Shown: positions 36,041 to 43,066 of the stretch, one piece after another
How positions within the stretch are numbered: position 1 is the first letter of the stretch
Layout of the letters: the number at the start of each line of letters is the position of its first letter
DNA from: Cytophagales bacterium
GTDB lineage: Bacteria; Bacteroidota; Bacteroidia; Cytophagales; Microscillaceae
DNA: 43,066 nt
NCBI GenBank assembly: GCA_013298075.1
Contig: JAAFJG010000041.1
Location: forward strand, 1 to 43,066
Direction: 5' to 3'
Position numbers and translations under genes: made by a program
Notes under the pieces: model-generated
The model's database searches: none
The model's input: only the letters and a program-made list of their open reading frames with translations
Told to the model about the DNA's origin: nothing

Positions 36041-36326
36041 AGTCAATTTTGAACGCAGTGCGTTCAAATTACATTTATTTAATTTGAATTATCTAAATCA
36101 ATTCTTGACGCAGTGCGTCAAAAATTAAGTTTATTATTTTACAAGTTTCAATTTTGTAGATATTTTTTATTTTTAATTGAATTAGCCAAATCAATTCGTG
36201 ACGCAGTGCGTCACGAATTGATTTTAATTATTTTATAAATTTCAATTTGCAAACATTTTTTATTTCATTTTTAATTAAATTTGTCCAACTCAATTCGTCA
36301 CGCAGTGCGTGACGAATTGAGTTTAA
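36041..36326 (-). repeat. Tandem palindrome repeats between the CARF gene and cmr4
   Basis: Four palindromes share the core CGCAGTGCG, with centres at 36058, 36113, 36206 and 36305. The last two are perfect with 18-bp arms around one unpaired base (36188-36224 and 36287-36323). The second has arms of about 13 bp with one mismatch and the first about 10 bp. The AT-rich sequence between them is also repeated with a period of 93-99 nt. It includes copies of the CARF gene's last codons and stop (AAATTTGTAAAATAATTAAA-like). Arm bases differ between copies but pairing is kept. Not a CRISPR array: unit and spacing do not fit and the flanks are not unique spacers. Confidence 0.93.
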
Positions 36327-37541
36327 TTATTTTACAAATTTCATTTTTCTTGGTTTGGTATTTTGAATTATTTTTTCCTTTAAACTATCATTGAATTGAT
36401 TATTTTTAAAATAATTGTGGTGTTCTTTATAATCTGATTCATTTTCAAAAGTTTTATAAATAAATATTTTTTGGTTATCCTCAAAAAAATAAATTCTTTT
36501 TGTATCAGAATATTTTTTATATACTTTATGAGTATCTTCCCAAATTATGTGAGTATCTCTTTGATTTTGATAGCAAAAAATTGTGCTTAAAATTCTTTGA
36601 ATATCGCTTTGATTTTGAATTCCATCCCAAACATCATCAGAAGCATAAAAAATAAAAAAATTACTTTTATATCTATTCCATAAAGCATCCCCAAGATAAT
36701 TAAACATAAAATTACCTTGAATATCAATCTCGAAGCAACTCTCTAAATCAGTTACAAGTTGATAATGGTCATTTTTATTAAGTATTTCGTTTTCAATTTT
36801 TGATAGAATTTCCCAATGTTTTTCAAATATTTCTTCATTTAATTGGATAGGAATTTGTGGTATTGTGATTAAAACTCCTGTATTTTCAAAAATATACTTT
36901 ATTTGAGATTTGTTCACTTGCCCTAAAATAGTAAGATACGGAATAATACCTTTGTAACCACCTGTAACATTTAGTATTACATCACTAAATTGTTCTGATA
37001 AAATATTATTGCCTGCAATTTGATAATATCTTGTATTTAAGTTTATTAAACCTTGTTTAAAGTTATTTATATTATCAATTTGTAAATACTCTATAATATC
37101 TTGTTTTTTATTAAAATAAATAGTAATATTATTATTTTTATAATCATCAAACCAATTTTTGATTAATTGTGCTGATAAAACAGACAAAACAGTATCAGTA
37201 GTCAATAAATAAACATCAAAATCTTGGCTTGGATTTTCAGCAATAATGGCTAAAATACTTTCAATTTCTGCACAAGCATATTTATTCAAACCCTCTTGCA
37301 AAGTCCATTTTTTATCTTTTTTTGTGATACCTTTTAACCATAAATTATTGATAGTTTTGGTTATTTTTTCTTCCTCTCCCCCTTCATTATCATATTCACT
37401 CGCATTTTTTCGATTATCTCGCAATTCCTCATATTCTGTGTGTATTGGAGTATATTTATTTTTTCCTAACACATCTTCTACTTTTTTATTATTATAATTT
37501 TCAAAAAGTGAAGTTCCAACGGTTGTAATAATAGTTTTCAT
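36327..37541 (-). CDS. CARF-domain ancillary effector with RelE-like C-terminal domain
   Basis: A 404-residue protein. The N-terminal CARF domain (about 1-232) has the two ligand-binding motifs: TTVGTSL (6-12) and NVTGGYKG (191-198). It is expected to bind cyclic oligoadenylate made by Cas10. A helical linker follows. The C-terminus (about 290-385) does not contain the HEPN motif RxxxxH of Csm6/Csx1. Its order of strand SNFFIFYASDDVW, helix QSDIQRILSTIF, strands KRIYFFEDNQKIFIYKTFE and tail DYKEHHNYF resembles the RelE/HigB mRNA-interferase fold, as in CARF-RelE effectors (Cami1 type). CARF call firm, RelE call tentative. It sits between cmr3 (33 nt upstream) and the palindrome spacer. Its stop codon abuts the fourth palindrome. 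Confidence 0.9.
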   Translation of the reverse strand: MKTIITTVGTSLFENYNNKKVEDVLGKNKYTPIHTEYEELRDNRKNASEYDNEGGEEEKITKTINNLWLKGITKKDKKWTLQEGLNKYACAEIESILAIIAENPSQDFDVYLLTTDTVLSVLSAQLIKNWFDDYKNNNITIYFNKKQDIIEYLQIDNINNFKQGLINLNTRYYQIAGNNILSEQFSDVILNVTGGYKGIIPYLTILGQVNKSQIKYIFENTGVLITIPQIPIQLNEEIFEKHWEILSKIENEILNKNDHYQLVTDLESCFEIDIQGNFMFNYLGDALWNRYKSNFFIFYASDDVWDGIQNQSDIQRILSTIFCYQNQRDTHIIWEDTHKVYKKYSDTKRIYFFEDNQKIFIYKTFENESDYKEHHNYFKNNQFNDSLKEKIIQNTKPRKMKFVK

Positions 37542-37574
37542 GTTTATTTTTAGGTTTAAAAGTGAAATAGTTGA

Positions 37575-38669
37575 TTAAATTTTTGCTATATAAGCAATGC
37601 CAAAACCTTCTTTTTGGCTTTGTTGATTTTCAGAAATACCATTTGTTTGCAATTCGTTTAATAAATCTTGTAAATTACCCGATTTCAAACGATAGTAATA
37701 CACACTTCCCGCAGGTACTGCTTTTTGCATAGGTTTAGGTTCCCTTTTTTGCATATCAAAACCACCTACATTTAAGTATTTGCCCACTGCACACGTCAAT
37801 AATTCTACTTCTACATTTGCATTTTTGAATATTTGAGTTGGATAGTAACCATTATCAAAAATAGCAGGCGTAGATAAATATATTTTAAATTCTTTTTCCA
37901 AATTTTGAGGAATTGGTAATTTTTCTATGCTAATTTTTTCAAAAGTTGCTAATTTATTTTCAGCACCCAAACGCAATAAGCCTTTTTCTGCGAAATCATC
38001 TAAACCTTCAAATTCTATACAAATTTTTATATCATTTGGACGCAACATATTTACACGATAAAGTTTTCCTTCTTCTGTGGTGTGTGTTTCATTTTGGCGA
38101 CCAATACCCATTTTAGATTCTATTTTATAAGCGTCAGAAATTTTGGTCGCTTGAATAGCACTTTTAATTTTGCCTTTTAAATAATTATTGATAGACGCAT
38201 CAGTAATAACGCCATCTTCGATATTTTCTACATCTTCCACACAACTCAATAATTTTTCATTTTGATATGCAAAATCATTAAGATGACTTGATATTTTTTC
38301 TATTTGAGTAGCAAGTTTTGTATCAAAACTATTATACTTTTCAGCATATTTTTTTGTATCTTCGTTTAAATCAGTTTCCATAACCAAATCCAAAGGAATA
38401 GGATAGGATAAATCAGTTGGTGTGTTTCTACTATCTCTTAATTTAGTAGTAACTTTATAAGCAATCTGCTTAATCCTCAAATTTTCCGTTTTTCCTATAA
38501 TTTCATCAATAGGAATGTTTTTTTGTGCCATATACGCAGTACGCAACGCACCATATAATACGCTTGGCAAAGGCGGAAACATACCATTTGCCCAAGTATC
38601 ATCACCCATACTAAAAGGTTTGCCATCTCTAAAAAATAGCGTGTCTAAGGCTTCAATTTCTATAGTCAT
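37575..38669 (-). CDS. cmr3: Type III-B CRISPR RAMP protein Cmr3
   Basis: A 364-residue Cmr subunit that binds the crRNA 5' tag together with Cas10. The N-terminus EIEALDTLFFRDGKPFSMGDDTWANGMFPPLPSVLYGALRTAY is the Cmr3 signature. The C-terminus has VGGFDMQKREPKPMQKAVPAGSVYYYRL and ends near NQQSQKEGFGIAYIAKI, the glycine loop. Normal length. 23 nt separate it from cas10 and 33 nt from the CARF gene. Confidence 0.96.
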   Translation of the reverse strand: MTIEIEALDTLFFRDGKPFSMGDDTWANGMFPPLPSVLYGALRTAYMAQKNIPIDEIIGKTENLRIKQIAYKVTTKLRDSRNTPTDLSYPIPLDLVMETDLNEDTKKYAEKYNSFDTKLATQIEKISSHLNDFAYQNEKLLSCVEDVENIEDGVITDASINNYLKGKIKSAIQATKISDAYKIESKMGIGRQNETHTTEEGKLYRVNMLRPNDIKICIEFEGLDDFAEKGLLRLGAENKLATFEKISIEKLPIPQNLEKEFKIYLSTPAIFDNGYYPTQIFKNANVEVELLTCAVGKYLNVGGFDMQKREPKPMQKAVPAGSVYYYRLKSGNLQDLLNELQTNGISENQQSQKEGFGIAYIAKI

Positions 38670-38692
38670 TTTTGATTTTGTTTTAAAATTGT

Positions 38693-40537
38693 TTAATTTT
38701 TATCTTTATTTAAGTGCCTACTGATAAATTCGCAAATATGTAAGGCGTTTAAAAAGTTTTGTACATTCAAATCAAAAGCACAATGATTGAGATAAAGAGC
38801 ATTTAGTTTGCTACAAAAATCGTTATCAATACTTTTTTCTTCTGTTTTTGCTCTTTTGACAAAACGCACTAATTCATGTTCAAAAATTTTATTTAAGCCA
38901 TCTATATTTTGGTTATTTTCTCCCCAACCGCCATTTTTATCTAATAATTTTGCAAATTCACTACTCAAATTGCTAATAAAATTATCAGAAATATCTTTGT
39001 TTTTGAGGTGATTGGTAAGGTTTTTTAATGTTTCGGTACTCCAATGGCAATTATTATCTGTCCATCTAAACATTGTATCGTGGATTTCGCCTGAATGTTT
39101 TAGAACAGCCATAGCAAAAGCATCTTTTTTAAGTTCATTATCATTTTTGTTTTCTACTTTTTTTGCTTTTTTCTCCATTATTCTTGCATAATTCAATACT
39201 TCAGAAAGTGGCGTTTTGTAGTGTGCGATTGCTATGCCTGCGGAAAAAGTAAGTTTTTTCAGACGTTCAGGCAGATGTGTATTTACCTCTAAATTAAACA
39301 TTTCTCTTAGTTTTTGCATAGCCTCAAACAAATGATTTAAGTTCAGAAAACCTAAAAAATCATCTCCACCTGCATAAATTGTTTGACCCAATTTATTATT
39401 ATCTATGTACTTTGTAGCACTTTTACCATATTTACCTAAGAGTTCAGAAAGTTTTTTGTGTTCTTCTTTGGTTTTACATTCTGCTAATTTATCACCCATT
39501 CCATCAGCATCAAAAACGAGGATTGCGTAGTATTTACATTTTAGTTCTTTTTTAAGTTTATCAATATATTTTTTTGCTAATTTTTTTTGACTTTCAACTG
39601 GAAAATTCTTTTCAGTTATGCTATCATCATAAAGCATTTGATGGTCAAAATGCGTATTTAACCTTTTATCATTAGAAATATTTAGTTCTATTTTTTCTTT
39701 CAAACATTTTGAGACAAATTCATTTTGATTAAAAACAGAAGTTTTATACTCTTCAAAACAATCTTTCATTTCTGGGCTTAATTTTTCAATATCATACATC
39801 AAAGCAATCTCAGCCACAGAAGGAAACGCCTCAGATACTGGAAAAAATCTTTTGAGCATTGAAATAGCACATAATCCTTCTCCCTCTTGTAATTCCGCTT
39901 GTGATACTGTTTTATAATCTTGTTTGCTATTCAAAACCAAAACGTCACGATTAAATAATTTTTTATCATATAGTCTATCATTTTTTTGTTCTTTATCACC
40001 CAAACGATAAAACTTCACATTATACTCGCCATTCAAAGCACATTTACGCCCTGTTTCTTGTAATTGATTAAAATAACGAATATTTTTAGTTGCCCCTAAA
40101 TATTTTTCTGCTTGTTTGATTTTAATTGGATAATCTATGATTTCACCTTTTTCATCAAGTTTTACTTCGTGTGCCACCCAATAGATTTTTAGAAAATCAT
40201 TGAGTTGTAAAATGCTATCTGGTTGCAATTCAATTACTTTTTTACCTAAATTTTTGATAAAATAACATTCTGTAGCGGTTTTTACTTTATTTCCGATTTC
40301 TTGAATAGAGTTTTCATCTGCAGTAACAATCGCACTAAAACGATTGGGTTTTGATTCTGAATCTTCAGTAGGAAAGATAAAATTTACATCTGGGCATAAA
40401 TGTTTTAGATTATGCATTGCTTCTTTTATCAACACAGACAAAATACGACTTCCTGCATACAAATCTTGTGTTTTGCGTGCTTGGGCAATAAAGGACTGAA
40501 CAGGTCCGATGGTAAAAAGGAATAAATAATGGCTCAT
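38693..40537 (-). CDS. cas10: Cas10/Cmr2 large subunit (cyclic oligoadenylate synthase), no HD domain
   Basis: A 614-residue type III signature protein. It starts directly with the Palm1-type segment LFLFTIGPVQSFIAQARKTQDLYAGSRILS; the HD nuclease domain that precedes this in many Cas10 proteins is absent. The zinc-finger region is degenerate: CALN at 166-169 and CAIS at 223-226 stand where CxxC pairs are expected. Palm2 has FDADGMGDKL (342-351) and the cyclase motif GGDD (390-393), intact. The C-terminal helical domain (about 480-610) is complete. Expected activity: target-RNA-triggered cyclic oligoadenylate synthesis, but no Cas10 DNase activity. 6 nt separate it from the upstream PD-(D/E)XK-like gene. 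Confidence 0.96.
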   Translation of the reverse strand: MSHYLFLFTIGPVQSFIAQARKTQDLYAGSRILSVLIKEAMHNLKHLCPDVNFIFPTEDSESKPNRFSAIVTADENSIQEIGNKVKTATECYFIKNLGKKVIELQPDSILQLNDFLKIYWVAHEVKLDEKGEIIDYPIKIKQAEKYLGATKNIRYFNQLQETGRKCALNGEYNVKFYRLGDKEQKNDRLYDKKLFNRDVLVLNSKQDYKTVSQAELQEGEGLCAISMLKRFFPVSEAFPSVAEIALMYDIEKLSPEMKDCFEEYKTSVFNQNEFVSKCLKEKIELNISNDKRLNTHFDHQMLYDDSITEKNFPVESQKKLAKKYIDKLKKELKCKYYAILVFDADGMGDKLAECKTKEEHKKLSELLGKYGKSATKYIDNNKLGQTIYAGGDDFLGFLNLNHLFEAMQKLREMFNLEVNTHLPERLKKLTFSAGIAIAHYKTPLSEVLNYARIMEKKAKKVENKNDNELKKDAFAMAVLKHSGEIHDTMFRWTDNNCHWSTETLKNLTNHLKNKDISDNFISNLSSEFAKLLDKNGGWGENNQNIDGLNKIFEHELVRFVKRAKTEEKSIDNDFCSKLNALYLNHCAFDLNVQNFLNALHICEFISRHLNKDKN

Positions 40538-40543
40538 TTTTGT

Positions 40544-41170
40544 TTATATTAATGTTTTGATATTATTGAGAATAGCAAATACGGTATAAAGTTTATCTAA
40601 TTCTGTTACGTTATAATTTAGAGTAGTTTGGAATTTTTTACCATCTAAAACGATAAAATACCAATCTTTGCCCACAATATAACAACCATATAAAACCTTA
40701 TTTGGGTCTTTATTTTGGTGTTGTGCGACAATCATAGCCGCCAATAACTGCCCCAAAGGATCAGCATCTGTCCCTTGTTCTTTTTTATATTCGTGCAAAA
40801 AGAAAAATGGTTCTCTTGGTGTTTGTTTGCCTGATGCCAACATCCATTCTACTATTCCAGAGAGTTCTACATTATCGATTTTCATTTTTAAAGGTCTTTG
40901 CGAAAATGGGTGATATTTTTCAGCATCATTAAAATCTATCAAAAAAAGTATAGGCGAAATAAATTGCATTTTGAGTTCGTCTTCATTCCAATTCCAAAAA
41001 TTATCTAAAAATAATTCGTGTAATCGACGGACTTGCTTATCAATCATTTCATCAAGTTTTGAAACTTTAACCTCAATTAAAGCCGATAAACTTTCCAATT
41101 TTTTTGCTCTCTCCAAACCAAACCAAATGGTAAGGTCTTCCCACATACATTTTTCAAAAGTTTTTTTCAT
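40544..41170 (-). CDS. Uncharacterised PD-(D/E)XK-like protein embedded in the cmr operon
   Basis: A 208-residue protein of no named family I recognise. Pattern suggests a restriction-endonuclease-like fold: acidic helix segment NEDELKMQFISPILFLIDF (62-80, like the HsdR N-terminal entry), acidic residue in LSGIVEWM (E108), then FFFLHEYKKEQG with E127-Y-K129, then a helix GQLLAAMIVAQ (Q141). The spacing fits a D/E...ExK nuclease core followed by a Gln helix. The N-terminal 55 residues are helical. It lies between cmr1 (4 nt upstream) and cas10 (6 nt downstream), so it is translated from the same mRNA. Inference: a nuclease or accessory factor of the Cmr complex. It could instead be an inactive structural relative. 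Confidence 0.85.
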   Translation of the reverse strand: MKKTFEKCMWEDLTIWFGLERAKKLESLSALIEVKVSKLDEMIDKQVRRLHELFLDNFWNWNEDELKMQFISPILFLIDFNDAEKYHPFSQRPLKMKIDNVELSGIVEWMLASGKQTPREPFFFLHEYKKEQGTDADPLGQLLAAMIVAQHQNKDPNKVLYGCYIVGKDWYFIVLDGKKFQTTLNYNVTELDKLYTVFAILNNIKTLI

Positions 41171-41174
41171 TAGA

Positions 41175-42143
41175 TTATTCGTTTTTTTTAAAAGTAAAAT
41201 TTACAAAAAAATCATCATTTTTGTCTTTTGCATCATCAATAAGTTGATTAAAAGACAACATAACTTTTTTCCATTTTGAATTATACTTTTGAATATCACT
41301 ATCATTTAGGGCTTCATTATTTAGACTTTTGTAAAATTTCATATAATCATAAGGTAAATAAGTTATCACATATATTATATTATCGTCTATTTTCGTTAAA
41401 GACATTAGATGTAACTTTGAATGTCTTGCTGGAATAGGCACAGTTTTGTAAGGTGCAGCAATATACTTTCTATCATCTTTAGGATTAATACCTTTTTTAG
41501 CAATATCAGCATATACATTTTTTAGTTCACTAATAGCATCTTGCCAATTATCAAAAAACTTTTGAGACTGATAAATTTCAGTTTTATTTGTTATTGCTGT
41601 AAAAAAAGGGGGTTTATCGTTTTTAAAATTTTCATACTTTATAATAGTTTCAAAATTATTCGTTTGTTCACATGTAAACGCACCAAAACCATTACGACTT
41701 TTTGCTCCAAGTCCTCCTAAGTGTGTTAATAAAGAAAAACTTTTTATTAACTCATTTTTTATTTCTAAATATTTATCTTTATTCTGTTCATTGATAGTGA
41801 AAATAATATTAAATTTTGTGCCAATATCAAAATATAGTCTTTCTTCTACACCATAAGCCATATATGTCAAAGATTGGTTTCTAAGTGATTTTATATATTT
41901 TTTAGATAAATTATTATTCAACATTTTAACCCTAATCAAAACCTTACTCCTCCCATCAGTCCCTCCAAAAATCTCATCTTCTTTCGTTTTAAGGTCTTCG
42001 AGAGATAAATGCCCATTCATAGCACGCCACCAAAAACGTAAAGCCCCTTTGATGCTCGGAGGACGTAATTCGGGAGTAACACCATCTGCTCCTGATAAGA
42101 ACATAGGCGTAATAGTTTCACAAGTAAAAGTTATTTTTTCCAT
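41175..42143 (-). CDS. cmr1: Type III-B CRISPR RAMP protein Cmr1
   Basis: A 322-residue subunit that caps the complex at the 3' end of the crRNA together with Cmr6. The N-terminus MEKITFTCETITPMFLSGADGVTPELRPPSIKGALRFWWRAM is the Cmr1 signature, and GGLGAKSRNGFGAF is the glycine loop. I choose the ATG at 42143 because the family normally starts at this point. An in-frame ATG at 42197 adds 18 residues and would overlap the HNH gene by 8 nt, which is also possible. With 42143 the gap to the HNH stop is 46 nt. It is followed after 4 nt by the PD-(D/E)XK-like gene. Confidence 0.95.
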   Translation of the reverse strand: MEKITFTCETITPMFLSGADGVTPELRPPSIKGALRFWWRAMNGHLSLEDLKTKEDEIFGGTDGRSKVLIRVKMLNNNLSKKYIKSLRNQSLTYMAYGVEERLYFDIGTKFNIIFTINEQNKDKYLEIKNELIKSFSLLTHLGGLGAKSRNGFGAFTCEQTNNFETIIKYENFKNDKPPFFTAITNKTEIYQSQKFFDNWQDAISELKNVYADIAKKGINPKDDRKYIAAPYKTVPIPARHSKLHLMSLTKIDDNIIYVITYLPYDYMKFYKSLNNEALNDSDIQKYNSKWKKVMLSFNQLIDDAKDKNDDFFVNFTFKKNE

Positions 42144-42189
42144 AATTTTAGTTTTTATTTTATCGTTATCAATACATATAAAGTACAAT

Positions 42190-42912
42190 TTATTCATCTT
42201 TTTGGTTTAAGACTTCGCGTTTTATTACACTTTTAATAGCACTACAAAATTCTATAAATTGATTAGATTTATCCTTTTGATATATTTTATCAAGTAATTG
42301 TTTTGCTTCATTTTCTGTGATTAGATTTAAGTTTTCATCATAAACAAAGCCATCAATAGCACTTTTTCGCAACCTATTTAGTTTAGCAATATCTAAATTT
42401 AGTATCTTTATTGTTTGCTCACCTTTTTCACATTTGAAAGATATTTTTCCATTTATTGAAAAATAAAAATGTAATTCTGACAATTTATCCAATGGAGACA
42501 AAGGCAAATCCTTATTATTCTTTTTAGCATCACAATACGATTCTTTAGGTTTAGGGTCTTTTTGTCCACCATTACAAGAAGCGAGTAAGTTTGAGTACTC
42601 AAGAGTTAGTGTTGGATTTGATGACTTATCTTTTAAATGCTCAATAATAGTATTATCGTTATGTTTGATACTCTGATTACAATAACAACAAATAAAACCT
42701 TGTTCATTTAACAAAACTTCTTTTAACTCGTGTTTTGAATAATAAATAAAATATTCTTCTTGCTCATTAATAGAAGGACACGAGCTTGGAAAATATTCCC
42801 AAATATCTGAACCTTTTACGTCTCTACTGATAAATTCATCAAGTTTTTCTTTTTCTTGATTTTTCCAATTTACAAATTCAATAGGCTCTTGTTCTTTTTG
42901 TATATGTTTCAT
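42190..42912 (-). CDS. HNH nuclease of the retron/Septu-associated family (TIGR02646 type)
   Basis: A 240-residue protein. The start MKHIQKEQEPIEFVNWK is typical of the TIGR02646 family. The HNH core is at about 75-131: GFICCYCNQSI (zinc Cys 75/78), IIEHLKDKS (E91, H92), LEYSNLLASCNG (N108, C113) and SYCDAKK (C127). The family is known from retron loci and as the PtuB-type partner of an ATPase in Septu defence. Here it precedes cmr1 on the same strand, within 46 nt or overlapping it, so it is probably the proximal part of the cmr transcript. An upstream gene whose C-terminus ends at 42954 is a candidate for the ATPase. Confidence 0.9.
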   Translation of the reverse strand: MKHIQKEQEPIEFVNWKNQEKEKLDEFISRDVKGSDIWEYFPSSCPSINEQEEYFIYYSKHELKEVLLNEQGFICCYCNQSIKHNDNTIIEHLKDKSSNPTLTLEYSNLLASCNGGQKDPKPKESYCDAKKNNKDLPLSPLDKLSELHFYFSINGKISFKCEKGEQTIKILNLDIAKLNRLRKSAIDGFVYDENLNLITENEAKQLLDKIYQKDKSNQFIEFCSAIKSVIKREVLNQKDE

Positions 42913-42953
42913 TTTGCTAAAATTTCTTTTCTTTTTAGTTTGATACCGACTTT

Positions 42954-43066
42954 TTAAATTTGTGTATCATTTTTTTTCACATTAAAAAATGACTTAACTA
43001 ATTTTTCTGAATTTTTAATTTCATTTAAAGCATTTATAGCCAATTCTTTTAATTCTTTTTTATTTT
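42954..43066 (-). CDS. C-terminal fragment of the gene upstream of the HNH nuclease
   Basis: On the minus strand a frame is open from the window edge to TAA at 42954-42956, giving 37 residues: NKKELKELAINALNEIKNSE, then KLVKSFFNVKKNDTQI. It is a charged, helical tail. The stop is 41 nt before the HNH start. The family cannot be named from this piece. In Septu and retron loci the position upstream of this kind of HNH gene is usually an SMC/ABC-like AAA ATPase, which is only context inference. Confidence 0.5.
   Translation of the reverse strand, partial: NKKELKELAINALNEIKNSEKLVKSFFNVKKNDTQI

Noticed and set aside
36041-36326. CRISPR array between the CARF gene and cmr4
   Set aside because: The repeats are palindromes 55-99 nt apart with repeated, not unique, intervening DNA, and arm sequences vary. 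They are tandem duplicated palindromes.
40971-41279. Plus-strand open frame of 102 codons across the PD-(D/E)XK gene and the end of cmr1
   Set aside because: It is antisense to two well-supported genes, has no recognisable domain and no promoter.

Overview
The window is very AT-rich DNA from a Bacteroidota bacterium, most likely a gliding, Cytophagales-type lineage. The support is a type B T9SS (CHU_C) C-terminal sorting domain, 7TMR-DISM and cNMP/SpoIIE-type signalling proteins, a PorT-like outer-membrane barrel, ATG starts without Shine-Dalgarno sequences, and several promoters of the Bacteroidota type (TTTG, 19-21 nt, TAnnTTTG). Genus and species cannot be read from the sequence.

Left part (1-31.8 kb): mostly chromosomal genes with many signalling proteins. 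In order: a fragment of a CDS; a membrane pseudokinase with LysM repeats; a cNMP-binding/SpoIIE-type phosphatase; an AAA-ATPase/PD-(D/E)XK protein (minus strand); an M13 metallopeptidase; a DUF4105 membrane protein; a secreted PKD/CHU_C protein; an active membrane Ser/Thr kinase; an isolated nuoD; a family 2 glycosyltransferase; an outer-membrane barrel protein; an SDR oxidoreductase; a small membrane protein; PPK2; two large orphan sensor histidine kinases (minus); an AlkD-like glycosylase (minus); a small possible winged-helix protein; a LysE/RhtB-type exporter; a bestrophin-like membrane protein; coaBC; and a Cache/HAMP/GAF sensor (minus). Two 215-bp MITEs in opposite orientation, each with a 6-bp target duplication, lie at 16.2 and 18.3 kb. 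A 78-bp perfect direct repeat brackets the barrel-protein gene. A tetranucleotide microsatellite sits just before the start codon of one sensor kinase.

Middle (31.8-33.4 kb): a STAS protein between two intergenic spans carrying dispersed repeats. One is a TIR-bounded element partly duplicated at the left end of the window. The other is a REP-like hairpin element with a second copy near 7.5 kb.

Right part (33.4-43.1 kb): a minus-strand type III-B (Cmr) CRISPR operon. Transcription order is: unknown gene (only its C-terminus is in the window), HNH nuclease of the retron/Septu-associated family, cmr1, an uncharacterised PD-(D/E)XK-like protein, cas10 (GGDD present, no HD domain), cmr3, a CARF effector with a RelE-like C-terminus, a 330-bp spacer with four covarying palindromes, cmr4, cmr5, cmr6. 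Cmr4 keeps the RNA-cutting Asp and Cas10 keeps the cyclase motif. The expected scheme is RNA-guided target cleavage, cyclic oligoadenylate synthesis, and activation of the CARF effector. No array, cas1, cas2 or cas6 is visible. The most novel features are the two extra nuclease-like genes built into the operon and the palindromic tandem repeats that split it.
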